Below are positions 32,242 to 39,199 of a stretch of DNA of 64,000 nt, piece after piece. The stretch is from Flavobacterium resistens (GTDB taxonomy: Bacteria > Bacteroidota > Bacteroidia > Flavobacteriales > Flavobacteriaceae). Each line of letters starts with the position of its first letter. Position 1 is the stretch's first letter. Under the pieces are notes generated by a model that saw only the letters and a program-made list of their open reading frames with translations, was not told the origin of the DNA and ran no database searches. The position numbers were made by a program, and so were the translations under genes. The stretch is taken from contig NZ_FXTA01000006.1 of NCBI RefSeq assembly GCF_900182645.1, positions 248,001 to 312,000 of the forward strand, given 5' to 3'.

Positions 32242-34011
32242 ATGAAGACAAATACATTTTTTAGTATAAAATTAATCGCATTGTTCTCGTTTATATCGCT
32301 ATTTGCTAGCTGTACAGATCTTGATGAAGTTGTTTTAGACGAGGTTTTGGGAGACAATGCATCAAATCCTGCCGGAGCACTTGCGGCAGCATATGACCGA
32401 TTAGGAGACGGAACTTTCGTAGATCACGGATGTATGTTTTCTTTGCAGGAATACACAACTGATGAAGCTATTTTACCAACGAGAGGAAGTGACTGGGGAG
32501 ACGGCGGAAAATGGAGAGATATGCATGAATTTACATGGAAATCTGATAATGCTGTTGTGGGTGATAACTGGAATAAATTGACTAACGGAATTACACGTTC
32601 GTTAACAGCAATTCAGTCTGTTCAAGAAAGTTCAATTCCGGAGAAAAAATTGTTTTTGGCCGAAGCTAAAGGACTTTTAGACTTTTATTTATACACGACT
32701 TTAGATGTGTTTGGACAAGCACCGTATAGAGATCCAATGAACCCAAATGCGCCTTTGGAAATTTTAAAAGCAGATACTCAAATCGATAAATTAATTACAG
32801 ATGTTGAGGCTTTAATTCCGGATTTGGCAAGTATGGGAGAACAGCAAACGCACCACGGACGTTTTACTAAAGAAGCTGCTTATGGATTTTTAGCAACAAT
32901 GTATTTGAACCGCGCTGTATTTAAAGATCGTTTCAATGCAAATTCAAACTTTAATTTTAGTGAAGCAGCAGTTTCAGGCGGTGGAACAGATATGGATCGT
33001 GTAATTTACTATACTTCATTATTGATTAATTCTGGGAAATATTCTTTAGAAAGCGATTATTTCAAAAACTTTGCGCGTGATAATGACAAAGGAAAAGAGC
33101 TTATTTTTGCAATTTCTCAAAAGATAGATTACATCCGTAACGGTTCAAACAGTTTTGCGTATGTATGTATGGAACGTAATCAAAGAACTTCTGCAGCAAA
33201 CAGAGGAACAAATGCGGCTTGTACAACTCCAGAATTCTTCGCAACATGGGACGGAAATCATGATGATCCAAGATTTCAGCAAAAATACCAATATTCAGAT
33301 GGAACTTGGTTCAAAAATGATGGAACAGATGTAAGTGTTCCTGCAACAGATATCGTTCCGAAAAGTGCTAATTTACCTTGGTTCCACTTTAATAGAGGAA
33401 TTGAGTATGGACCACAATATGGACCAATCTTATTGTCTTCAGGTTCTTTAGAAATGATCAACGGAAGAATTAAAGTTTCTCCATTGTTTATGGAAAAAAG
33501 TACAACGACTAGAATGGATTTTACACCTTCATTAACTTTCAAAAATCCTGCTCAGGCTGTTTTCGCTCAAAATGAAATCAATCAAGGAGCACGTGTATTT
33601 AAATACGAATTTGATCCTGAAGGAGGAAATGGTAATAGTAATGTTGATATTCCATTATTCCGTTTAGGTGGAATTTATACAATGAGAGCTGAAGCTTACT
33701 TCAGAAAAGGAAGTGTAGGATTAGCAATGGATGATTTAAACAAATTACGTACAAGCAGAAAGAGAGAAGCTTTGTTTGGAAGTGTACCAGGAAAAGCACT
33801 TACATCACTTGATGCTACGCAATTATATAATGAAATAGGTTTCGAATTGTATTGGGAATTATACAGAAGACCACAAATGATTCGTTTTGGAAAATTTGAT
33901 TTGCCAGGAACTGCTAAATCGGCTTCACTGCCATTTAGAAGAGTGTTTCCAATTCCGCAATCAACTATTGACGTAACGAAACAATTTACACAGAATCAAG
34001 GTTATAACTAA
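32242..34011 (+). CDS. SusD/RagB-family outer-membrane lipoprotein
   Basis: The 589-residue lipoprotein has a signal peptide with lipobox LFASC (Cys about residue 24), so it is anchored in the outer membrane. The SusD fold is shown by the N-terminal helical part (NPAGALAAAYDRLGDG), the KLFLAEAKGLLDFYLYTTLDVFGQAPYRD segment and the C-terminal end. That end contains DDLNKLRTSRKREAL, the LYNEIGFELYWELYRRPQMIRFGKFD block and RRVFPIPQSTIDV. It caps the SusC partner and binds the substrate. Its gene is followed by a strong terminator. No glycoside hydrolase is linked to this pair; the nearest enzymes are two phosphoesterases. Confidence 0.94.
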   Translation: MKTNTFFSIKLIALFSFISLFASCTDLDEVVLDEVLGDNASNPAGALAAAYDRLGDGTFVDHGCMFSLQEYTTDEAILPTRGSDWGDGGKWRDMHEFTWKSDNAVVGDNWNKLTNGITRSLTAIQSVQESSIPEKKLFLAEAKGLLDFYLYTTLDVFGQAPYRDPMNPNAPLEILKADTQIDKLITDVEALIPDLASMGEQQTHHGRFTKEAAYGFLATMYLNRAVFKDRFNANSNFNFSEAAVSGGGTDMDRVIYYTSLLINSGKYSLESDYFKNFARDNDKGKELIFAISQKIDYIRNGSNSFAYVCMERNQRTSAANRGTNAACTTPEFFATWDGNHDDPRFQQKYQYSDGTWFKNDGTDVSVPATDIVPKSANLPWFHFNRGIEYGPQYGPILLSSGSLEMINGRIKVSPLFMEKSTTTRMDFTPSLTFKNPAQAVFAQNEINQGARVFKYEFDPEGGNGNSNVDIPLFRLGGIYTMRAEAYFRKGSVGLAMDDLNKLRTSRKREALFGSVPGKALTSLDATQLYNEIGFELYWELYRRPQMIRFGKFDLPGTAKSASLPFRRVFPIPQSTIDVTKQFTQNQGYN

Positions 34012-34053
34012 GTTGTGTTAGTTAGTTTATTTTTTATTTATTTTTTATTAGAA

Positions 34054-34088
34054 AAGCCTGTCTTGAAAAAGACAGGCTTCTATTTTTT
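34054..34088 (+). terminator. Rho-independent terminator after susD-like gene
   Basis: AAGCCTGTCTT and AAGACAGGCTT form a perfect 11-bp stem around a GAAA tetraloop, followed by CTATTTTTT. It closes the sigma/anti-sigma/susCD unit. Confidence 0.92.
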
Positions 34089-34140
34089 AATGTTTTAAGT
34101 TTGAGGTTTCAAGTTGGAATGCGACTTGTCTTGAGCTGAT

Positions 34141-34229
34141 TTTAACCGCAAAGTTCGCAAAGCTTTGCGTTTTTTTACGTTTGTAAACACAATCCAAGCA
34201 AAAAAAACCTTGCGAACTTTGCGGTTAAA
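34141..34229. repeat. Inverted repeat with perfect 20-bp arms (CGCAAAG family)
   Basis: The left arm TTTAACCGCAAAGTTCGCAA (34141-34160) is exactly complementary to bases 34210-34229. The spacer of 49 bases contains further CGTTT and AAAC pairing. It lies in a 575-bp gap. The rest of that gap (34230-34586) holds no convincing gene; a possible gene remnant on the minus strand is discussed in the findings. Confidence 0.88.
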
Positions 34230-34586
34230 TCCCATACATTTCTGCTGCTTACAGCTTCTTTCATTTGTGCGATAATGATGTTGTTGCTATCGCAATTAGT
34301 ATTGGTAATTATATGTAAATCAAATAGATGAATGTCTATTTTTGTATTATGATTGTTTTGTTTTAAATAACTTTTTGGTTTCATATTATAATTTGAAACC
34401 AATATGAGCCATCAATTTGCGGATGACCTTTCTCAATTGGATAATTTTGGGCTAAATCAAATAACAGCTGAATGCTGTTGGTAAAATAAGTGGATATTCT
34501 TACAGTAAAGAAGCTTACAATTCTTCTTATTTTATTAAAAAGTAATAAAAAAAGCAGAGTAACAAACCCATTAAAAAAATCAAATT

Positions 34587-35240
34587 ATGAAAAAGTATCA
34601 TTTATTAATCGTTGTTTTTTTGTTTTCGCTGACTATGTCGGCACAAGGTCAAGGCGCATTCTTGCTTAATTTGTACGGAGGTTATACCTTTTCGGACAAA
34701 GTAGATTTTGATTCTTCATACGCAAAAGTGGAAGATGGTTTTGAGTATGGTGCAGGTTTTGAATATTTTATAATGGATAATGCTTCTATTGAATTAAAAT
34801 ATAACAGACTTGATACAAAAATGCCTTTATATACAAAAGTTCCTATACCAGGTTATGGAATTCCTGCTGGAGGTCAAGTTAATGCCGGAGATGATAAAGG
34901 TGCTATTAATTATATCTTAGCAGATTATACCTATTATTTTGGGTCAAGTTCTCAAAAAGCGGTTCCGTTTCTGGGAGCCGGTGCAGGTATTTCAATTCTT
35001 GAATCACCAAAAAGTGGTAGCGGAACTTATTTTGCATGGGAAATTAAAGGTGGTGTAAAAATAAAAACAGACTCACCAGTATCTATTAGTCTTAATGCTT
35101 ATTTACAATCTATGTCGGCAGCTGTTGGATATGATTATTATTGGGATTACTATTGGGGGCCAGTGGCGGTTACTGATTATGCATCAACATTTCAATTTGG
35201 TTTAGGAGCAGTTGTAAGTTTTAATCTGAATAAAAAATAA
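34587..35240 (+). CDS. Small outer-membrane beta-barrel protein
   Basis: The 217-residue protein has a signal peptide, MKKYHLLIVVFLFSLTMSAQ. Alternating hydrophobic strands with aromatic ends (FLLNLYGGYTFSDKVDF, FEYGAGFEYFIMDNASIELKYNRL, YILADYTYYFG) and a final strand ending in FQFGLGAVVSFNLNKK indicate an eight-stranded OmpW/opacity-type barrel. The substrate or role cannot be told. It is followed after 27 bp by a small periplasmic protein gene, and the two probably form an operon. It may be a small porin or envelope-stress protein. Confidence 0.78.
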   Translation: MKKYHLLIVVFLFSLTMSAQGQGAFLLNLYGGYTFSDKVDFDSSYAKVEDGFEYGAGFEYFIMDNASIELKYNRLDTKMPLYTKVPIPGYGIPAGGQVNAGDDKGAINYILADYTYYFGSSSQKAVPFLGAGAGISILESPKSGSGTYFAWEIKGGVKIKTDSPVSISLNAYLQSMSAAVGYDYYWDYYWGPVAVTDYASTFQFGLGAVVSFNLNKK

Positions 35241-35267
35241 AACGAATACTAAGCCTTAAAAATTTAA

Positions 35268-35759
35268 ATGATGAAAAAAATAATTTTATTAGTCCTCATA
35301 CTTGTTTCAGCACATTCTTTTGCGCAATCTACTTTGAAAGAAGATGTTGAAGTAATTCAATCCATTTATGGAAAGTCTAAAGCAGATTTGGTTAGACAAT
35401 ATATGAATTTGTCTGAACCACAAGCTTCAGCATTTCAAAAAATTTATGATGAGTATGAAGTTTCACGAAAAGCACTCGGACAACAAAAAGTCCAGATCAT
35501 AAATGATTACGGAAATAATTATGCAAATCTTGATGATGTAAAAGCAGCAACGCTAACCGAAGCAAGTTTAAAAAACGTCACCGACTACGATAAATTGCTG
35601 ACCAAAACTTATGGCAAGGTCAAAAAAGCCGTTGGCGGACGAAATGCTGCAAAATTTGTACAACTTGAACAATATCTACAAGTTACAATAAGAGGGGAAA
35701 TTCAAAATTCAATTCCTTTTATTGATGAAATAGATAAAACAAAAATCAATAAAACATAA
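35268..35759 (+). CDS. Small secreted helical protein of unknown function
   Basis: The 163-residue protein has a signal peptide, MMKKIILLVLILVSAHSFAQ; the second Met is an equally good start. The mature part is predicted mostly helical and polar, with LVRQYMNLSEPQASAFQKIYDEYEVSRKAL resembling the helical repeats of Spy/CpxP-type periplasmic proteins. No catalytic motif is visible. It follows the small barrel protein gene by 27 bp, so the pair may act together in the periplasm or envelope. I do not recognise the family with certainty. Confidence 0.7.
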   Translation: MMKKIILLVLILVSAHSFAQSTLKEDVEVIQSIYGKSKADLVRQYMNLSEPQASAFQKIYDEYEVSRKALGQQKVQIINDYGNNYANLDDVKAATLTEASLKNVTDYDKLLTKTYGKVKKAVGGRNAAKFVQLEQYLQVTIRGEIQNSIPFIDEIDKTKINKT

Positions 35760-35973
35760 TGAAAAAGCGATAATGCCAAACCGTATTATCGCTTTCTTAT
35801 TTGCTGTCCTTTTGATATGACAAAAGGACATCGTTATTTTATAAGAATACCGAGAGATGATATAATTTTTAAAAGGTATTCAGGAGTTATTTTTGATTGG
35901 AGTTTTATATATGTTTTTCACATTTTAATCATAGTAATCTCGAAATTAAATAACATTCAAAAATATTACAATT

Positions 35974-36348
35974 ATGATACATCAAATTGATACCACAGAT
36001 AATGTTGTTGCTTTTAGAGCTTTGGCAGAAGTAACAAAAGAAGACTTTTTAAGCACGGTTGTTCCTGCAGTTGAGCATTTGGTTAAACAGACAAACGAAA
36101 TTAATTTTTTGTTGGTTCTGGATACCGATATTGAAAATTTCACTGTTGGAGCATGGCTTCAGGATGCTTTGCTTGGCTTAAAACATCTTGGAAAATGGAA
36201 CAGAGCCGCTATAATTTCAGATTCAGAAGACATTATTTCTTTCACAAATGGATTTAGTTTTGTGGTTCCAGGCGAATTCCATGGATTTAAGAAAGAAAAT
36301 TTCAATAAAGCCTTAAATTGGGTTGAAGGAAATATAAATCTTTCATAG
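35974..36348 (+). CDS. SpoIIAA-like (STAS/SEC14-type) protein
   Basis: The 124-residue cytoplasmic protein matches the SpoIIAA-like family (formerly DUF3478). It has the strand-helix pattern of that small alpha/beta fold: NVVAFRALAEVTKEDF, NFLLVLDTDIENFTVGAWLQDALLGLKHLGKWNRAAIISDSE and VVPGEFHGFKKENFNKALNWV. Members are single-domain proteins of unclear function, possibly binding lipids or acting in regulation. It is a single gene with a bidirectional terminator right after it. No partner gene is evident. Confidence 0.8.
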   Translation: MIHQIDTTDNVVAFRALAEVTKEDFLSTVVPAVEHLVKQTNEINFLLVLDTDIENFTVGAWLQDALLGLKHLGKWNRAAIISDSEDIISFTNGFSFVVPGEFHGFKKENFNKALNWVEGNINLS

Positions 36349-36359
36349 AAAATTGTTTT

Positions 36360-36479
36360 TCAAGTTTCAGGTTTCAGGTTTCAAGTTGCTCAGCAGAAAT
36401 AAATCAAAAAAAAGGCGCAAATTCATTAAAATTTGCGCCTTTTTTTCGTCAGGAAACCTGAAACCTGAAACCTGAAACT
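36360..36479. repeat. Inverted TTTCAGG repeat enclosing a terminator
   Basis: The left side (36361-36385) has CAAGTTTCAGGTTTCAGG and the right side (36451-36479) has CCTGAAACCTGAAACCTGAAAC, the complement. Between them sits the hairpin at 36406-36447. The nested structure fills the gap between two convergent genes. Confidence 0.85.
36406..36447. terminator. Bidirectional rho-independent terminator
   Basis: GGCGCAAATT (36414-36423) and AATTTGCGCC (36430-36439) pair perfectly around a 6-base loop. Eight A precede and seven T follow the stem, so it works as a terminator read from either strand. It separates the convergent SpoIIAA-like gene and the 89-residue membrane protein gene. Confidence 0.95.
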
Positions 36480-36484
36480 AAATC

Positions 36485-36754
36485 TTAATGATTGTATTCA
36501 ATTCCGCTGCTTTCTGTAAGTTCTTTTTTTGCTTTGTATGATTTTGAGATTTGTTTGTAGCAAGCTGTAGTTAAAAGAGGCAATGCTAAACTTCCAACAA
36601 CTGCTGCCGATTTATTATGCCCTGTTTTCTTTAAAATTGCACCAACTAAAAGTGCTCCGATTCCAGCACCCACCAAGTTTTTTACTGATAATTTAGAAGC
36701 CGGATTTGGCGTTATTCCGTGTAATAAAGGATCTATAAATTTCAAATTTTCCAT
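36485..36754 (-). CDS. Small putative membrane protein of unknown function
   Basis: The 89-residue protein has two short hydrophobic segments, LVGAGIGALLVGAIL (about 27-41) and AAVVGSLALPLLTTACY (about 50-66), joined by a basic KKTGHNKS loop. It has no signal peptide and no known motif. The hydrophobic, glycine-rich helices suggest an inner-membrane hairpin protein. It is the last of three minus-strand genes (with 36793-37191 and 37194-37676) that may be co-transcribed; the gap to the next is 38 bp. I do not recognise the family. Confidence 0.65.
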   Translation of the reverse strand: MENLKFIDPLLHGITPNPASKLSVKNLVGAGIGALLVGAILKKTGHNKSAAVVGSLALPLLTTACYKQISKSYKAKKELTESSGIEYNH

Positions 36755-36792
36755 AATTATAATTATTTATTTAATTCAACTAAGTTTTATAT

Positions 36793-37191
36793 TCAATTAG
36801 ACAATTTTTCATTGTCTGTATCATTTTCAATCTTTTCAATTTCGGCTTTTTCTTTTTTAATAGCCTGTCGAAGCAGAGCAAAAAAACTCATATAAACATT
36901 TGCCATAAAAACCAGCGAGAATCCTGCCAAAATGTAGCCGCGCCAGTCATTTAACAAAAGTTTATAATCACAAAGTACTAAAAACGCAATTGTGACATAA
37001 TGACTAAAACAATATTCGCAAGTGAAAAGATAAAACGCTTTTCGTGACAGAATTGTTTTATCGAATTTTGAATGTCTGACACACCATTCACGTGGTTCCC
37101 TAAAAATTTCCTCGTGCGTTACTGTCCAGCTAATACAAGCAATTGGAACAGCTAAAACAAAAAGCCATATAATTTGCGAGATCAAATCCAT
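36793..37191 (-). CDS. Putative membrane protein with CxxC motif
   Basis: The 132-residue protein has about three hydrophobic segments (LISQIIWLFVLAVPIACIS at 3-21, HYVTIAFLVLCDYKLLL at about 64-80 and GYILAGFSLVFMANVYMSFFALL at about 85-107) and a charged C-terminal tail. A CEYC motif at about residue 58 lies in LFTCEYCFSHYVT, a layout reminiscent of the DUF1360 group of small membrane proteins (CxxC followed by a membrane helix). This could bind metal or be redox active; that is a guess. It starts 2 bases after the acidic protein gene's stop, so the two are translationally linked. Confidence 0.65.
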   Translation of the reverse strand: MDLISQIIWLFVLAVPIACISWTVTHEEIFREPREWCVRHSKFDKTILSRKAFYLFTCEYCFSHYVTIAFLVLCDYKLLLNDWRGYILAGFSLVFMANVYMSFFALLRQAIKKEKAEIEKIENDTDNEKLSN

Positions 37192-37193
37192 AT

Positions 37194-37676
37194 TTACGCT
37201 CTTGGATGATTTTCAGGATAATGTTCTGCATCAAAATCATTTAAATCTTCGGTATCATCGTGGTCTAAGTCGTGATCATTTTCGAAATCTGTGTTGCTTT
37301 CATAATCCGAATCAGGTTCAAAATCATTCCTTCTTTCATCATTTGTAATCGCATCGTCTTCATTTACGACACGATCCTGATTTGGAATATTTTCGGCTCT
37401 TATAGAATGACTTTCAAAATCTGGAGATAAATGTCTTAGATCGTCTATAAATTCGTCCTGATACTGATACGGATTTTCATTTCTGGCATAATTATCATTA
37501 TCTACAAGTGTATTTTGATCAATATAATCAGGATCGCTTTCGCCAAATTCATGATGCTCCTGATTTTTTAAATCTTCTCTGAATTCATCTTCATTAAAAG
37601 AGCCGTTAACGATGATATTTTGTTCGATAAAATCAGGATCATGCTGATTATAATCGGGGTTGTGATACTTTTCCAT
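37194..37676 (-). CDS. Acidic, probably disordered protein with internal repeat
   Basis: The 160-residue protein has no signal peptide and no hydrophobic core. It is very rich in Asp, Glu, Asn and His, especially in the last 60 residues (DYESNTDFENDHDLDHDDTED). A repeat is visible: HDPDFIEQNIIVN at about 12-24 and SDPDYIDQNTLVD at about 47-59. Such composition suggests a disordered protein, possibly binding cations or a protein partner. It is the first gene of a three-gene minus-strand set with two small membrane proteins. I do not recognise the family. Confidence 0.6.
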   Translation of the reverse strand: MEKYHNPDYNQHDPDFIEQNIIVNGSFNEDEFREDLKNQEHHEFGESDPDYIDQNTLVDNDNYARNENPYQYQDEFIDDLRHLSPDFESHSIRAENIPNQDRVVNEDDAITNDERRNDFEPDSDYESNTDFENDHDLDHDDTEDLNDFDAEHYPENHPRA

Positions 37677-37855
37677 AACGCTGTTTTTTAAGTTGCTGTT
37701 ATCTTTTTCTGGATGCGAATCGGTATTTTACAAATTTACGAACTTAGGTGAGATAAGTTCTTATAGGAATCTTAATTATAGTTGTATAATTAACAGTTGC
37801 TTATGTTTTTATGGTTAAAAAAGCAAAAACGAGCATTTTATAAAAGTATGAGTTA

Positions 37856-37909
37856 TTGTACTGAATTGAAATGGATTATAAGTAATATTTTACATTTTTG
37901 TACTGAATT
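37856..37909. promoter_or_regulatory. Direct repeat TTGTACTGAATT spaced by 42 bp
   Basis: TTGTACTGAATT occurs exactly at 37856-37867 and 37898-37909, four helical turns apart. It lies in a 368-bp gap between divergent genes (37676 on minus and 38045 on plus). The same face of the helix would be presented to a regulator. Apart from this and short A/T runs I see nothing else in the gap. Confidence 0.4.
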
Positions 37910-38044
37910 ATAACTCTCAGTTATATTCTATAAGAGAGATTGTAAGAAAAAAAAGAAGGTATTGCGTAATATTGCGTTTGAGCTTTTTATTTACAGTAAG
38001 AGCTCTGAAAAAAAATCCCAAAATCTTTTTTACTTTCTAATTTT

Positions 38045-38449
38045 ATGTTCCTTACACTTACCCAGACTCAAGTCCATTTTTGCTACAGTAAAAGGAAATG
38101 GCAATATGCTTTTGATGAAATAGCCGAACTCGGTTTAATTCGTAAAAAGAGAAATTATTTTTTTATAAACGGTTTATTTGTTCTCATTACAGCTGCAACC
38201 TATTATTGTATGCTTTTTACAAAAATAGCCGACTTGTATTATGTAATTCCGGCACTTTTATCTTTTACAATTCTAATCATTTTACGATTTCATGATTCGG
38301 CAGAATTTGATTATTATGTTTTAGTTCGGGATTGTTATCAAAAAGAAATTATTGTAAAAATTAAAGGAAAAGACAAAAATTATATGAGCAAACAAATTGA
38401 AGAATATGTAAATATTCAGTTTGAGCGCATCACAAAGAAAACCGCATAA
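38045..38449 (+). CDS. Putative membrane protein of unknown function
   Basis: The 134-residue protein has two membrane helices (FFINGLFVLITAATYYCMLFT, about 40-60, and LYYVIPALLSFTILIILRF, about 66-84). A soluble N-terminal part with WQYAFDEIAELGLIRKK and a C-terminal tail with KEIIVKIKGKDKNYMSKQIEEYV flank them. The tail pattern looks like a pleckstrin-like or bacterial PH-type strand-helix end, but this is weak. It is a single plus-strand gene between the acidic-protein set and the XRE regulator. No operon partner is clear, except the very short frame at 38465. Confidence 0.6.
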   Translation: MFLTLTQTQVHFCYSKRKWQYAFDEIAELGLIRKKRNYFFINGLFVLITAATYYCMLFTKIADLYYVIPALLSFTILIILRFHDSAEFDYYVLVRDCYQKEIIVKIKGKDKNYMSKQIEEYVNIQFERITKKTA

Positions 38450-38464
38450 TTTTACAATCTAAAA

Positions 38465-38554
38465 ATGAAAATATCCGGAATTCCCCAGTACGACCTAGCT
38501 CTTATCGTTATTGCTGTTGTATACGGGTTTATTATAACTACAAAGAAAAAATAA
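38465..38554 (+). CDS. Possible 29-residue single-helix membrane peptide
   Basis: A short frame starts with ATG 15 bases after the previous stop. It reads MKISGIPQYDLALIVIAVVY with a hydrophobic continuation and ends TTKKK before TAA, which gives a membrane helix with a basic C-terminus. A stem-loop with arms CTGCTTCATT and AATGAAGTAG follows at about 38562-38589. Position and hydrophobic profile support a small membrane protein, but no homology can be claimed. Confidence 0.35.
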   Translation: MKISGIPQYDLALIVIAVVYGFIITTKKK

Positions 38555-38611
38555 CGATAAAACTGCTTCATTAACCTACGAATGAAGTAGCTTTAGAACC
38601 CATTTTAAATT

Positions 38612-38660
38612 CGGTTTAGCTGCAATATTAAATTTTAATATTGGGCTGTATTTGCTAAGC
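38612..38660. promoter_or_regulatory. Nested palindrome upstream of the XRE regulator
   Basis: An inner perfect dyad has arms CAATATTAAA (38623-38632) and TTTAATATTG (38634-38643) around one base. Outer arms GGTTTAGC (38612-38619) and GCTAAGCC (38653-38660) pair with one G-T wobble. It ends 19 bases before the ATG at 38680. This is the expected place and shape for an autoregulatory operator of an XRE repressor, or for a leader hairpin. Confidence 0.5.
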
Positions 38661-38679
38661 CAGATCCCAAATCAAAAAT

Positions 38680-39069
38680 ATGGCCACTTCGATTAAAAAC
38701 AAAATTAAAAGCATACGTGAATTAAAAAATTACACTCAGGAATATATGGCGGAACAACTTGGCGTGACTCAGGCAGGTTATAGTAAAATTGAAAAAGGTA
38801 AAACCATTTTATCTTATGTGAAATTAGTCGAGATTGCCCGCATTTTAGAAGTAAGTGTAGAAGATATTTTAAGTTTTGACAGTGAAAGATACTTTAGCAG
38901 TTTTAATAAAGTAATAGGAAATAACAACGGAAGTATTTTGATTAATACCGATGAAAATTCAGCGACATTAAAACTTTTGTATGAAGACAAAATCATGCTT
39001 CTCGAGAAACTTCTCGCTAAAACAGAATCTGAGTTAGAACGCTACAAGGAAAAATTTGGTCCGCTTTAG
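38680..39069 (+). CDS. XRE-family transcriptional regulator
   Basis: The 129-residue protein has an N-terminal Cro/CI-type helix-turn-helix (IKSIRELKNYTQEYMAEQLGVTQAGYSKIEKGKTILSYVKLVEIARILEVSVEDIL, about 10-65). After a glycine/asparagine linker there is a C-terminal coiled coil (KIMLLEKLLAKTESELERYKEK) that should give a dimer. It is a cytoplasmic DNA-binding protein. The palindrome just upstream suggests that it controls itself. The next gene on the same strand is the giant surface protein, 130 bases away, which could also be a target. Confidence 0.88.
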   Translation: MATSIKNKIKSIRELKNYTQEYMAEQLGVTQAGYSKIEKGKTILSYVKLVEIARILEVSVEDILSFDSERYFSSFNKVIGNNNGSILINTDENSATLKLLYEDKIMLLEKLLAKTESELERYKEKFGPL

Positions 39070-39155
39070 ATTTTAAATAAAAAGATAATTAAAGCTAATA
39101 ATTCTGCATAGCAAAAATCATTATTTATAGTGATGTGAGAAATTTATTCGAATTA

Positions 39156-39163
39156 TAGTTTTG
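39156..39163 (+). promoter_or_regulatory. -7 promoter element of the giant surface protein gene
   Basis: TAGTTTTG fits the TAnnTTTG consensus. Transcription would start near 39170, about 30 bases before the ATG at 39200. No good TTG lies at -33, so the promoter may need an activator. The element overlaps a TTG at 39161 that could be mistaken for a start codon. Confidence 0.4.
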
Positions 39164-39199
39164 CCCTTTATGAAAAGAGGTAAAACATATAACAGCAGA

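Noticed and set aside
34175..34402. 75-codon minus-strand frame in the gap after the susD terminator
   Set aside because: It overlaps the inverted repeat at 34141-34229, starts with TTG and has low-complexity composition, so I do not call it a gene.
39161..39199. Upstream TTG or ATG start for the giant surface protein
   Set aside because: The TTG overlaps a -7 promoter element, and the extra residues would lie before a normal signal peptide that begins at 39200.
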